The notes beneath the pieces were generated by a model, which worked only from the letters and a program-made list of their open reading frames with translations, had not been told where the DNA came from and made no database searches. Below are positions 35,807 to 44,928 of a DNA stretch of 64,000 bases, piece after piece (within the stretch, counting starts at the first letter, position 1; every line of letters begins with the position of its first letter). The DNA is taken from the NCBI GenBank assembly GCA_964371615.1, contig CAYJMS010000001.1, positions 310,001-374,000 of the forward strand. Direction: 5' to 3'. This DNA comes from SpSt-333 sp964371615 (GTDB lineage: Bacteria > Bacteroidota > Ignavibacteria > UBA10030 > UBA8401). The position numbers were made by a program, and so were the translations under genes.

Positions 35807-38506
35807 TTATTTTGCCAGGATCATCTTTCGTGTTTCCCGGAAAGTACCCGATTGCAGCTGATAATAGTATACCCCCGAAGCCAATTGTGTTCCGTCAAAA
35901 CGGATTGTGTAGTGTCCGGACGGCATCGGTTCGTTGATGAGCGTCGCCGTACACCGTCCCAATAGATCGTAAATCCGCACTGTGACCGGATGGTGCGCGG
36001 CTGCAGCGGGGACCGAAAATGAAATGGTGGTGGACGGATTAAATGGATTCGGATAGTTTTGTTCCAACACAAATGTGTTTGCAATCGTCTGCTTCAGACC
36101 GGAAACGGAAGTCGGTGTAACGAACTGGAATTTGACCGCATCTGCGCGCAAGACCAGACCGGACGACGGGCCCTGGTCGATCACCGTCACGCTTGCGGGA
36201 ATACTGTTCTTCAGCGCATAGGTTCCCAACGATACCCAGGCACCGCTCCCTTCGTTCTGATCGACAACGAGCGATCCAATCGTATCTGTTCCTGTCTGAA
36301 TTATATAGAGTGCATTTTTCACGGCATTGACCGTGGTCGGCACAATCTCGAATATCTCGTAGATTCCCTCTTTTTTTACGGCGGCGGTAAACGTCGCGGT
36401 GGCGCCGGATCCGGAATATGCATAGCGGCTGGACGATCCCCAGCGCTGCGCAACGCTCTTCGACCACGGTCCGGTTTCGGAATAGGAAAGCGAATCCTCG
36501 TTGTCGACGATCCTGAAATACGGTTCAACCGTCAGCTGCACGGAGACGGTATAAATCGGAGATCGGGCATCGTCGCTGATAAAAACAATCGTATCGCTCA
36601 GTGTTCCCGTTACAGCGGAGTATATCGACATCGGGAGGTTGACGTGACTCATTCCGGGAATCACTACCGGAAGCGCGGCGTCGATACCGACTATTGAATT
36701 GACCGAATAAATATTGCTGATCGTCAGATCGTTCATACCGCGGTTCTCCAGTCTCAACGGCAGTATCGTTGAATCATCCTCGCTGATCGATGCCGGGCGG
36801 AGAGCCGTCTCCCGTGTATAGATCTCACGATCTTTGATAACCGCGGTCAGCCGCAGTACATCCGCAGCCACAGTTGTCGTTACAGCGGATGTACCCCGTG
36901 CGATCATTTGAATCGTAGTGTTGCTTTTTTCCGTCAGTGTCGCTGTCGCAACATAGATCCACTCCTTGCCTGCAAACGGTCCCGAGACAACTGCGGAGTC
37001 CACGGGAAGCCCGTCGGTCAGAATGCGGAAGAACAGGCTCTCCGGTGCTGCGCCGACGGAAGGAATCTGCATAAAAATGGAATACAGGCGCGTTTCCGGT
37101 ATCGACGGGGTCCACTCCGCAACAGCGCTGTCGGTTGCCCCTAGAACACTTTGACGGGAGTTGGTGCCCCACGCGCGGACAGTCGATGAAGACCACGTTC
37201 CGGCGGTTTCATGATAGTCCGGTTCGAGATTGTCTATATAGATGTCATCCGGAAGAATGGTGACGAACGCAGTGGAAAGATTTCCCATCGTATCGGTCAC
37301 CGCAACACCCGCCTTCACCAAGAGGGACCGGACCACAGCGCTGTCGGTGATCCATTGATTGACGCCCGACGCAGTGCAGCGAAGAATCGAATAGCGGTTG
37401 TCGATATCCTTGATCGCCACAAACGGTGCGGTCTGAAAGATCGGTTCGTCCGTCTGAATCGCAAAACGAATCCGATCTCCCGCCGGCACTTCCGTCATGG
37501 TAAGAACCGGATCTGTCGTATCATTCCCCTTTCGCCACTGTTGCATTGCTTCGACGGCGGTGCAATACGAGAATTTTACCGTCGGATACTTTGCAGCCGA
37601 TGCATGGGCGAGGCTGTCGATTCTCTTCATGTTCTGGGGGAAATCCGATTCGGGCAGATGTGCCCAGATGCACGGGACCTGATCGATTCCGCGCGAAGCC
37701 TTTGCGAAGATCGAATCCATATCCGATTGTCGCATGCTTCCCATATAACGCGAACGGGTGTTCCAGCTCTTTCCGTTTCCCGGAACCTGGTAATCGGTGA
37801 GGGATGGTTGATACGGTACATATTCTGCTGACGCGCGGGACCAATCGTACACATTGTCAATCGGCTCCGTGACGCTCGTCCGTTTTGCGGGATAGTCGTT
37901 GTGCATCGAGTACGGGACCAATCCGTCCAGCAGGTTCTGCCACGCATTGTCCATGTAATGCCAGCCGCTTCTGTACGAAACCGGAAAAATGTTCTCTTCA
38001 AGGAGGAATTGAGCCATGGTAAAATCAAAATCCTCCCGGCATTCCGTGAATGACTGCGCCTGATTCCAGTAGAATGCACCATCCTGATTGTAATCGGTCC
38101 AGGTAAACGTGTGGTAATGAAGAGAGAGTTCGTCACCGATGATTTGCACCTGCTCGCCGTGATACTTTTTCATGAGGTACAGCGTCATGATGTTGGGCAC
38201 CGGAACGTTGGTATTGGTGGCGTAATGGTACATATTTCCCGCCATCATCCACCATGTCATCTTCATCGGCGTGCCGTACGAATCCTTGAATTGTGACCGG
38301 AACGCAGGGTCCATTACTGTGTAGGTGTTCAATGCGGGATTATCATAGAGATCTAGGCCGTACGTGTTAATATAGTTGCCGGGGTTCAATCCGTCCCAAA
38401 TGCCGGTGTCGGATCCCAGAACGATATAGACTGAACCCTGAGCGGAGAGGACGTCACACATGAGAATGAAATAAATAAGGAATGTACGTCGAAGTATTTT
38501 TTTCAT
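35807..38506 (-). CDS. T9SS-secreted protein with possible deacetylase-like N-terminus and golvesin-like domains
   Basis: An 899-aa protein from the ATG at 38506 with signal peptide MKKILRRTFLIYFILMCDVLSAQ. Residues ~25-340 contain GDELSLHYHTFTW and an overall pattern reminiscent of a NodB-type polysaccharide-deacetylase barrel, but I cannot confirm the metal site. Two later regions (~415-560 and ~660-800) have the golvesin-like pattern (WSSSTVRAWGTNSRQS; WSKSVAQRWGSSSRYAYSG) of beta-sandwich modules that bind glycans or surfaces. The protein ends in a T9SS type A domain (NYPNPFNPSTTISF ... KMILAK). It is divergent from the GroES-like gene. Domain calls are from pattern only. Confidence 0.75.
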   Translation of the reverse strand: MKKILRRTFLIYFILMCDVLSAQGSVYIVLGSDTGIWDGLNPGNYINTYGLDLYDNPALNTYTVMDPAFRSQFKDSYGTPMKMTWWMMAGNMYHYATNTNVPVPNIMTLYLMKKYHGEQVQIIGDELSLHYHTFTWTDYNQDGAFYWNQAQSFTECREDFDFTMAQFLLEENIFPVSYRSGWHYMDNAWQNLLDGLVPYSMHNDYPAKRTSVTEPIDNVYDWSRASAEYVPYQPSLTDYQVPGNGKSWNTRSRYMGSMRQSDMDSIFAKASRGIDQVPCIWAHLPESDFPQNMKRIDSLAHASAAKYPTVKFSYCTAVEAMQQWRKGNDTTDPVLTMTEVPAGDRIRFAIQTDEPIFQTAPFVAIKDIDNRYSILRCTASGVNQWITDSAVVRSLLVKAGVAVTDTMGNLSTAFVTILPDDIYIDNLEPDYHETAGTWSSSTVRAWGTNSRQSVLGATDSAVAEWTPSIPETRLYSIFMQIPSVGAAPESLFFRILTDGLPVDSAVVSGPFAGKEWIYVATATLTEKSNTTIQMIARGTSAVTTTVAADVLRLTAVIKDREIYTRETALRPASISEDDSTILPLRLENRGMNDLTISNIYSVNSIVGIDAALPVVIPGMSHVNLPMSIYSAVTGTLSDTIVFISDDARSPIYTVSVQLTVEPYFRIVDNEDSLSYSETGPWSKSVAQRWGSSSRYAYSGSGATATFTAAVKKEGIYEIFEIVPTTVNAVKNALYIIQTGTDTIGSLVVDQNEGSGAWVSLGTYALKNSIPASVTVIDQGPSSGLVLRADAVKFQFVTPTSVSGLKQTIANTFVLEQNYPNPFNPSTTISFSVPAAAAHHPVTVRIYDLLGRCTATLINEPMPSGHYTIRFDGTQLASGVYYYQLQSGTFRETRKMILAK

Positions 38507-38723
38507 GGCTGTGAGTAATACGTTTGTGGTGCAGGTGATCGGGTCATCGGGCAAAGAATAGAATTGCCGGACCCTCACTGACCTAACTTAGGCAATATTC
38601 AGGGGAGGTGCAATGCGTAAAATGCGGTGCGACACAGCCGCTTCGGAGCACCGGCGCAGGCTCATTCGGATATGGCATCGAAACTTTTTCTTCGTATATT
38701 TGTACCGCGAAAGGCAATCGTCC

Positions 38724-39110
38724 ATGACACTATCATCAAAGAAGAAAGTGATTCTTGTCGGCGACCGGGTGTTGATCGAACCGGACAGGGATCAGGAGAA
38801 AACTCCGCATGGTTTGTATCTTCCTCCGGGAGTGAAGGAAAAAGATAAGGTGCAGGCGGGATATGTCGTGAAGGTCGGGCCGGGCTATCCGGTCGTGAAT
38901 CCGAATTTCATCGATCAGGAAGCGTGGTCAACGCCGAAAGATCCGGTGAAGTATATCCCGCTGCAGGCGGAAGAGGGTGATTATGCGTTGTTTCTGCGGG
39001 ACAGCGCCATAGAAATAGAATATGAAGGCAAACAATTTCTCATTATTCAACAGGCTCATGTTTTGATGATCATTCGGCCGGACACGTTGTCACAACTGGG
39101 ACTTGCATAA
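38724..39110 (+). CDS. GroES-family co-chaperone-like protein, long form
   Basis: A 128-aa protein from the ATG at 38724. The core matches GroES: VILVGDRVLIEPDRDQEKTPHGLYLPPGVKEK, AGYVVKVGPG and a C-terminal VLMII strand. It is about 30 residues longer than ordinary GroES because of an insertion in the second half (NPNFIDQEAWSTPKDPVKYIPL). No groEL lies nearby. It is followed two bases later by a small gene, so the two are co-translated. It may be a specialised co-chaperone rather than the housekeeping one. Confidence 0.85.
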   Translation: MTLSSKKKVILVGDRVLIEPDRDQEKTPHGLYLPPGVKEKDKVQAGYVVKVGPGYPVVNPNFIDQEAWSTPKDPVKYIPLQAEEGDYALFLRDSAIEIEYEGKQFLIIQQAHVLMIIRPDTLSQLGLA

Positions 39111-39112
39111 TC

Positions 39113-39376
39113 ATGAGCGGTGATCTCTTTCTTTTTTCCGAAGCTCATTTGCATGAACAGTTGAAAACCGCTCCGTTTGCGCAGGGATTTTATACCGTGC
39201 ATTTTTATACCGAGAACGGCATGCTGGCCAAACGGAAGACCGAAACTCTTTCTGAATTTTATCTGTACCCCTCCGGCGGCACGCTGCGCGACAGTAATTT
39301 CAACCTGGTTTTTTATGATTCACAATTCGACACCTATCGCGGATTTCAACCGCCGCACCTCACAAGGGGGCAATGA
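39113..39376 (+). CDS. Small uncharacterised protein coupled to the GroES-like gene
   Basis: An 87-aa soluble protein with no recognised family. It starts two bases after the GroES-like stop. The sequence is rich in aromatic residues (FYTVHFYTENGML, SEFYLYPSGGTL, NLVFYDSQFDTY), suggesting a compact beta fold. No signal peptide or membrane helix is seen. The tight spacing argues that it is a real gene and a functional partner of the co-chaperone. Confidence 0.7.
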   Translation: MSGDLFLFSEAHLHEQLKTAPFAQGFYTVHFYTENGMLAKRKTETLSEFYLYPSGGTLRDSNFNLVFYDSQFDTYRGFQPPHLTRGQ

Positions 39377-39421
39377 TGTCAATCGCATCATTGCGCCGAG
39401 GCGATATTCACGGAGAACTGT

Positions 39422-39799
39422 GTGAGTTATAAAAATCTCGAAGTGTGGCAATCGGCGAAAGATGTCGAACAGGAAATCCGTTCGATGGTCCTGGAAGAAA
39501 TCCCGAAATACGACATGTGGAAGGAAGGGACGGAATTGCGACGGGCATCGAAGGGTGTGATCGCCGGTATCGTCGAAGCCACCGGCAAACGAGGCAACAA
39601 GCAAAATTTTATCAAATGTCTGAAATCATCCGTTGAATCCAATACCGAAGCCATCGGTCATCTCCGTGCGCTGTTTGATTCGGGAGCATTGACCGATACG
39701 GTATTTTTCGAAGGCCTGCTGGCAAAAATGAAAACCGTGGACGAACAATTGCATGCGTTCATCCAGACGGTGGAACGAGAACATCCGAAAAAACGATAA
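39422..39799 (+). CDS. Four-helix-bundle protein (S23 / 23S-rRNA-intervening-sequence family)
   Basis: A 125-aa protein with a GTG start at 39422. It opens SYKNLEVWQSAKDVEQEI and contains ELRRASKGVIAGIVEATGKR, the two signatures of the four-helix-bundle family first found in intervening sequences of 23S rRNA genes. Four amphipathic helices cover the whole chain. Here it stands in a protein-coding region, not in an rRNA. The function of the family is uncertain. It is 45 bp after the small gene and 71 bp before the hybrid kinase. Confidence 0.9.
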   Translation: MSYKNLEVWQSAKDVEQEIRSMVLEEIPKYDMWKEGTELRRASKGVIAGIVEATGKRGNKQNFIKCLKSSVESNTEAIGHLRALFDSGALTDTVFFEGLLAKMKTVDEQLHAFIQTVEREHPKKR

Positions 39800-39870
39800 T
39801 ACGACAATCGAATTCCGGTGACCGATAATCAGTCTTTATTATTTATCAATCAGTTAATAGAATACCACGA

Positions 39871-42294
39871 ATGAATTATACCCCGTTAAATCCCGAAGCA
39901 ATCCTCGAAAGCATCAGCGGCGGATTTTTTGCGCTTGACGCGAACTTCACATTCACCTATTGGAATAAAGCGGCGGAGGAAGGGACGAGGCTGACGAAGG
40001 AAGAAGTGTTGGGGAAGAATGTATTCGAAATCTTTCCGAATCTGGAGCATTCCGAACTGGGAGAGAAATACCGCACGGCATTCGAAACGAAAACCTTCCA
40101 GTCCTACGTCAATACCTACCGCGACGCGACAATGGAGCGGTGGTTCGATTTCCGGATCTATCCGAATGCCGAAGGATTGTCGGTGTTTCTGCAGGATATT
40201 ACGGAGCAGAAACGTCAGGAACGTCAGCGGGAAATGCTGATCCGTATTTCGCACAGCATCAACACGGCGACACAGCTGGAAGATCTCTGCGGCGATGTGG
40301 CCGGAATTATCCGGACCAGTTACGGCCTGCCGGTGCAAAACGTCCTCTTATATTTCCACCGCCCGCATGACGAGCAATTAATCCTGCTGGCGCCCGAAAT
40401 GTCGATTTCCGAATTGCAGAAGAATCTGTATGCGGTCTCCGTGGCTTCGAACCAGGAATTAGCGAGCGTTGAAGCGTTCCGCAACGGCACCCGTATTGTC
40501 ACAACGGATCTTGCACGGAGCGTACTGTATGCGTTTGCACCGGAGAAGGTAGTAACCTCCACAATATCGACGTTGGTTGCGTTGCCGCTGCGCGTGGAGC
40601 GGGAACGGCTCGGCGTACTGGAAGTACTGCTGGAAAACGGAAAGGATCTGGCGGAACACGAAGCAGCGTTTCTGGCGCTCGTCGCCAGCGAAGTGGCGGT
40701 CGGCATCAGCCGCCGCGGATTGATCGACGCACTGCGGGTGAAAAATGTGGATCTTGAAATCCAGCGGACCCAAACGCAGGAAGCGCACGAAAAATTGAAA
40801 CGGTTCCTGGCTTTCTTCAGCCACGAACTTCGCGCACCGCTCAATTCGATTATCGGATTTTCCGATCTTATCGCGGAAGAAAACAACAAAAACGATGCCG
40901 AAAAGATCGCCGAGTACAATTCAGCGATCAAATCCAGCGGCACGCATCTGCTGCACCTCATCAACGATATTCTCGACCTGTCGAAGATCGAAGCAGGGAA
41001 ATTTGAACTCCATTTTGCCCCCATCAGTATCCGTACGCTTCTCGATGCGGTGAAACAAACGGTGCAGCCGCAGATGGAATCGAAGAAGATCGACCTGCAG
41101 ATCGTCATCGACGACGAGATCGACGTGATTATTGCGGACGGCGTGCGTATGAAACAGGTGCTGCTCAATCTGGTCACGAATGCGATCAAGTTCAGCAAGG
41201 CGGAAACCTCCGTTGTTCGCGTCAGCGCATTGCGGAACAAGAACGATATCGAATTCGCAGTGCAGGATTTTGGCGTGGGTATCCCGAAAGAGGAAATACC
41301 GACACTCTTCCAGCCGTTTCAGCAGACAGCGGACGGCACGAAGCGTTCGGACGGTACGGGCCTCGGACTTGCGATCACAAAGAAACTGGTGGAACTCCAC
41401 GGCGGTTCGCTTTTTGTGGTGAGTGAATACGGCGAGGGAAGCACATTTATCGCCCGGCTCCCGATTCTTGTCCAGGTGGAGAACGAAGCGGAAAAAATGC
41501 TGCGAAAGATCTCCGAAGTCACCGACGGATCGCGTCAAAAACGCGTACTGATTGTCGAAGATAAACCGCATGCGCGAACGCTGCTCCATACCTATCTGAC
41601 GGAAGCCGGTTACGTTACCGAAATAGCCGTTAACGGCGTGGATGCGCTGGAGAAGGCAAAACTGTGGAAACCGGACGTGATCACGCTCGATATCCTGATT
41701 CCGGTAAAGGACGGATGGCAGGTGCTGCGCGAATTGAAGGAACATCCGCTGTGCAAGGACATCCCTGTCATCATCGTTTCGATGGTGGATGAACGGAATG
41801 TCGGATTCGGGCTTGGCGCTGTGGAATATTTCGTCAAGCCGGTGCAAAAAGAGGAACTCATTGCGGCAATTAAGAAGGTGGAAAGATCCGCCGCTCAGCG
41901 GTCGGCAAAGATTCTGGTAATCGATGACGATAAATCGGTAACCGATCTGGTGCAGGTCATCCTGGAATCCGAAGGATGCACGGTGGTGAAGGCGCACAAC
42001 GGCAAAGAGGGATTGATGCTGGCGGAACGGGAAAAACCGGATCTGATCATTCTCGATTTGGTGATGCCGGAACTGTCGGGCTTCAACGTCGCCTATCAAT
42101 TAAAGCATAATCCCGCGACATATACCATTCCGGTGATGATCATGACTTCCATGGAGATTGACGACGAGACGAGGGAACAACTCGAGGGTTTTGTCGTGAG
42201 CCTGATGAAAAAATCGGGATTTACAAAACGGGATCTGCTGAACGAGATCGCCTCGATCGACACTCCCCGCAAAATCGGCGGAAAAAAAGAGTAA
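39871..42294 (+). CDS. Hybrid histidine kinase PAS-GAF-HisKA-HATPase-REC-REC
   Basis: An 807-aa cytoplasmic sensor kinase. Residues ~10-120 are a PAS domain (ISGGFFALDANFTFTYWNKAAEEG); ~130-290 a GAF domain; HisKA with phosphoacceptor His318 in FSHELRAPLN; HATPase_c with VLLNLVTNAIKF, DFGVGIPKEEI and GTGLGLAI; then two receiver domains with phosphoacceptor Asp607 (ITLDILIP) and Asp729 (IILDLVMP). The second receiver's end (SLMKKSGF) keeps the conserved lysine. No transmembrane segment is visible, so the signal is probably intracellular (redox, ligand or gas). No output domain or partner regulator is encoded next to it. Confidence 0.96.
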   Translation: MNYTPLNPEAILESISGGFFALDANFTFTYWNKAAEEGTRLTKEEVLGKNVFEIFPNLEHSELGEKYRTAFETKTFQSYVNTYRDATMERWFDFRIYPNAEGLSVFLQDITEQKRQERQREMLIRISHSINTATQLEDLCGDVAGIIRTSYGLPVQNVLLYFHRPHDEQLILLAPEMSISELQKNLYAVSVASNQELASVEAFRNGTRIVTTDLARSVLYAFAPEKVVTSTISTLVALPLRVERERLGVLEVLLENGKDLAEHEAAFLALVASEVAVGISRRGLIDALRVKNVDLEIQRTQTQEAHEKLKRFLAFFSHELRAPLNSIIGFSDLIAEENNKNDAEKIAEYNSAIKSSGTHLLHLINDILDLSKIEAGKFELHFAPISIRTLLDAVKQTVQPQMESKKIDLQIVIDDEIDVIIADGVRMKQVLLNLVTNAIKFSKAETSVVRVSALRNKNDIEFAVQDFGVGIPKEEIPTLFQPFQQTADGTKRSDGTGLGLAITKKLVELHGGSLFVVSEYGEGSTFIARLPILVQVENEAEKMLRKISEVTDGSRQKRVLIVEDKPHARTLLHTYLTEAGYVTEIAVNGVDALEKAKLWKPDVITLDILIPVKDGWQVLRELKEHPLCKDIPVIIVSMVDERNVGFGLGAVEYFVKPVQKEELIAAIKKVERSAAQRSAKILVIDDDKSVTDLVQVILESEGCTVVKAHNGKEGLMLAEREKPDLIILDLVMPELSGFNVAYQLKHNPATYTIPVMIMTSMEIDDETREQLEGFVVSLMKKSGFTKRDLLNEIASIDTPRKIGGKKE

Positions 42295-42305
42295 TTCAAA
42301 GAAAT

Positions 42306-42331
42306 CGTGTCAGGCTTTCGGGCCTGACACG
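42306..42331. terminator. Hairpin between convergent genes
   Basis: Ten-bp arms (42306-42315, 42322-42331) with a 6-nt TTTCGG loop lie between the ends of the hybrid kinase and the GH18 gene. There is no strong T-run, so termination efficiency is uncertain. Confidence 0.6.
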
Positions 42332-42344
42332 TTGTTCCGACAGG

Positions 42345-44408
42345 CTATTTCATTAATAACAGTTTCTTCGTCTCCGCATACTCTCCCGCACGCACCGTAT
42401 AAAAATAGACTCCGCTCCCGTGTCCGGCGGCATTCCATTGAATTGAATGAACGCCCGCTTCCAATTTTTCGTTGACCAACGTCGTCACGACTCTACCCAG
42501 AATATCATGCACCGTGAGAGAAATTGTTTCATTCCGCATGTTGTCCGGAACGGAGAACTGAATCGTCGTCACCGGATTAAAAGGATTAGGAAAATTTTGA
42601 CCGAGTATTAATTTGTTAGGATGCAAACTGCCGGGATTTCTGCGATCGAAGTCCACCGGTAACGGTCCGGAGAGATTATGACTGACATCGTCGATATTTA
42701 TCGTCCAGTCGGGCGATGCATTGGGAGCATACAACATCAGCGCATCGAGCGTTGCCGTCGGACCGTCGAGTATCGTGTCCGTTCCTGCCAGTATCGTCCA
42801 TGATGTAGCAGAAAGATTCCATTCGTACAAATGCCAATCTCCGTCGTTGTGCATCGGCAATCGGGACGAAATCAGCGTGCCGCCCGCTCCGTCGTCGACG
42901 GAGATCGATACCTCGGCGCCGACAGGAGTCGTTGAACTCTTAAGCCAGAAACCGAGATATCCCGTCGTCTGAAATGTCGTGTTGTTTGCCGGGGTCCCGC
43001 CGCCGGAAACATGACGCACGGTCCAATCGACTGAACCGGCGGGATCGTCCTTCAGCACCAGCTGCAGCGATGCCCAGCCGTTGTGAGCGTTATCGTTCGA
43101 TCGTGCGGAGGTTGAGGCGGCTGAAATTCCCGACGTCGTTCCGCTGTACGTCGGTTGATGCTGAAAATGTCCGGTGCCGGTTTCAAAATTGTCGATGGAC
43201 GTCAATGCCGCCGGCGGTGAAGATGCAAAAGCATATTTCAATGCTCCCCAAAGATCGGTTTCTGCACCGTCGTACCCGAGCGCCCACATACCCGTTCCCG
43301 CCACATTTTTTACTTTAATGGAATCGAACTTCATTCCCCAGCTGGTGGAATCGTCATACCAGGTTTGCCGCCAGTTACCGTCGCTGACATAATTATAATA
43401 GCGGGTGTTGTACGTGGCGCTCCAGTATTGTCTGTTTGCGGGTATCGTGTCGATGTAATTATTCTTTACAACAGAAAACGTCCGTGATACACTCGGACTG
43501 CTCCCGAGTGTGTCGGCAAGAAGTGCGGTGCTTTTTACTCTCCAATCTCTTCCGTAACTCGGGAAACCTGCAATGAATTTATTTGCAGGACAGCCGGTGG
43601 TGAGATACCGGTCAACGCTGCGCAGCACGTGGCGGATGGATGTGTTGTTCGACGCCAGAAGAGGAGAGTTCGGCCCCGCCGTGGCGCTGCCGGACCACCA
43701 ATAATCGTACAGCATGCAAAAGTAATAATCGGTAACGGGATTCAATGCTGCAAAGAACGTAGCGTCAAAAACACCAATACCGTCCGAGATCGAGGACCAA
43801 TCTACCGCAGGAAGTTCGATAACGAATTCATACCCGCGCGCCTTCAGCGAATCTCCGAACTGACGCATAAATCCCCGAAAGCTGTCCCGCAGCGTCGACG
43901 ACACCGCTTCGAAATCGATGTTGACTCCGTCGGCATTTCTAACCGCCAACTGCGTCAGCGTATTTTGGATTAAAGCGTTTTTGGCTGCTGTGCTGGAAAG
44001 CAACGTCGAATGATTCGCAAAGAGCGTCAGACAGAGATGCACCTTCACACCGTATTGTTTCGCCAGAGTGACGACATTGGCGCTTGCCCAACTGTTCGTG
44101 GTGCTAAACCCGCCGGTCGTGGCATTAATGTCCGCACTGAAATACGCTACATGCGTCAACATGCTGAAATAATAATTCGATTCCGAGCCGTTCTGCCAGT
44201 ACGGGTGGAATCCGTATACAACTTTTTCCATCTCCTGCACTTTCGCTAGATCACCCCGTTTTGAAAGGGAAGGAGTAACGACGGTTGTTCCAATACGTTG
44301 AGGATTATCGCGGTAAAACTCCCAGTCCTGCTGATGGGATGATTTGAATTGTTCCTGAGCCGCAGAAAAAGAGACGGCGATAAGGATGAGAAAAATGATA
44401 TTCTTCAT
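42345..44408 (-). CDS. T9SS-secreted GH18 chitinase-like glycoside hydrolase
   Basis: A 687-aa protein with signal peptide MKNIIFLILIAVSFSAAQ. Residues ~60-380 are a GH18 TIM barrel with the catalytic DxxDxDxE-type motif DGVNIDFEAV (acid/base Glu167), with YGFHPYWQNG at the first strand and YDYWWSGS later. Such enzymes hydrolyse beta-1,4-GlcNAc bonds in chitin or peptidoglycan-like glycans. Residues ~400-590 form a jelly-roll, carbohydrate-binding-like module. The end is a T9SS type A domain (NFPNPFNPVTTIQF ... KLLLMK). It is monocistronic and convergent with the hybrid kinase. Confidence 0.93.
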   Translation of the reverse strand: MKNIIFLILIAVSFSAAQEQFKSSHQQDWEFYRDNPQRIGTTVVTPSLSKRGDLAKVQEMEKVVYGFHPYWQNGSESNYYFSMLTHVAYFSADINATTGGFSTTNSWASANVVTLAKQYGVKVHLCLTLFANHSTLLSSTAAKNALIQNTLTQLAVRNADGVNIDFEAVSSTLRDSFRGFMRQFGDSLKARGYEFVIELPAVDWSSISDGIGVFDATFFAALNPVTDYYFCMLYDYWWSGSATAGPNSPLLASNNTSIRHVLRSVDRYLTTGCPANKFIAGFPSYGRDWRVKSTALLADTLGSSPSVSRTFSVVKNNYIDTIPANRQYWSATYNTRYYNYVSDGNWRQTWYDDSTSWGMKFDSIKVKNVAGTGMWALGYDGAETDLWGALKYAFASSPPAALTSIDNFETGTGHFQHQPTYSGTTSGISAASTSARSNDNAHNGWASLQLVLKDDPAGSVDWTVRHVSGGGTPANNTTFQTTGYLGFWLKSSTTPVGAEVSISVDDGAGGTLISSRLPMHNDGDWHLYEWNLSATSWTILAGTDTILDGPTATLDALMLYAPNASPDWTINIDDVSHNLSGPLPVDFDRRNPGSLHPNKLILGQNFPNPFNPVTTIQFSVPDNMRNETISLTVHDILGRVVTTLVNEKLEAGVHSIQWNAAGHGSGVYFYTVRAGEYAETKKLLLMK

Positions 44409-44506
44409 AGTGGTATTTGCCTGATGATAGTGTGTGTCTCATAAAAATATAGCCAAACATTCAGAGAACCGCACTATGGACCGGTGGGTGTGTGATGTGG
44501 CGTACG

Positions 44507-44545
44507 AAAAAAAAGCCATTTTCACGCAATGCGGAAAATGGCTTT
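44507..44545 (-). terminator. Intrinsic terminator of the YbjQ-like gene
   Basis: Twelve-bp arms (44512-44523, 44534-44545) pair perfectly; on the minus strand the hairpin runs into a stretch of T (A-run 44507-44514 on the plus strand). Confidence 0.85.
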
Positions 44546-44573
44546 GATAAATGTACAGATATTCGATCGAAAA

Positions 44574-44891
44574 TTATTCGATTGTCACTGCAGTGCCGCT
44601 GGCGCTGACCATCAGCATGGAACCGCTGCCGACGGTCTCATAATCGAGATCGACGCCGATGACGGCGTTTGCTCCCATGGAACGAGCCTGCTGCTGCATC
44701 TCATCCAACGCAATATCCTTTGCTTTGCGCAGTTCCTGCTCGTACGCTGCGGACCGTCCGCCGACGATATCGCGGATGCCGGCAAAGAAATCCTTGAAGA
44801 TATTCGCTCCGAGGATCGCTTCGCCGCTGACGAGGCCGTAATACTTCTGTATTTTTTTCCCTTCGACCGTGTTCGTTGTGGTAATTAACAT
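44574..44891 (-). CDS. YbjQ/UPF0145 family protein
   Basis: A 105-aa protein opening MLITTTNTVEGKKIQKYYGLVSGEAI and containing RDIVGGRSAAYEQELRKA and MGANAVIGVDLDYETV, all hallmarks of the YbjQ (heavy-metal-binding-like) pentameric family. The length is standard. It lies downstream of the RND efflux operon on the same strand but is separated by 37 bp and has its own terminator. The function is unsettled; metal binding has been suggested from the fold. Confidence 0.94.
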   Translation of the reverse strand: MLITTTNTVEGKKIQKYYGLVSGEAILGANIFKDFFAGIRDIVGGRSAAYEQELRKAKDIALDEMQQQARSMGANAVIGVDLDYETVGSGSMLMVSASGTAVTIE

Positions 44892-44928
44892 GACAACCTC
44901 CTGTAGATTAGTGACTTAAGTACCGGAT

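Noticed and set aside
40921..42099. 392-codon antisense frame under the hybrid kinase
   Set aside because: All kinase and receiver motifs are on the plus strand; the antisense product has no domain.
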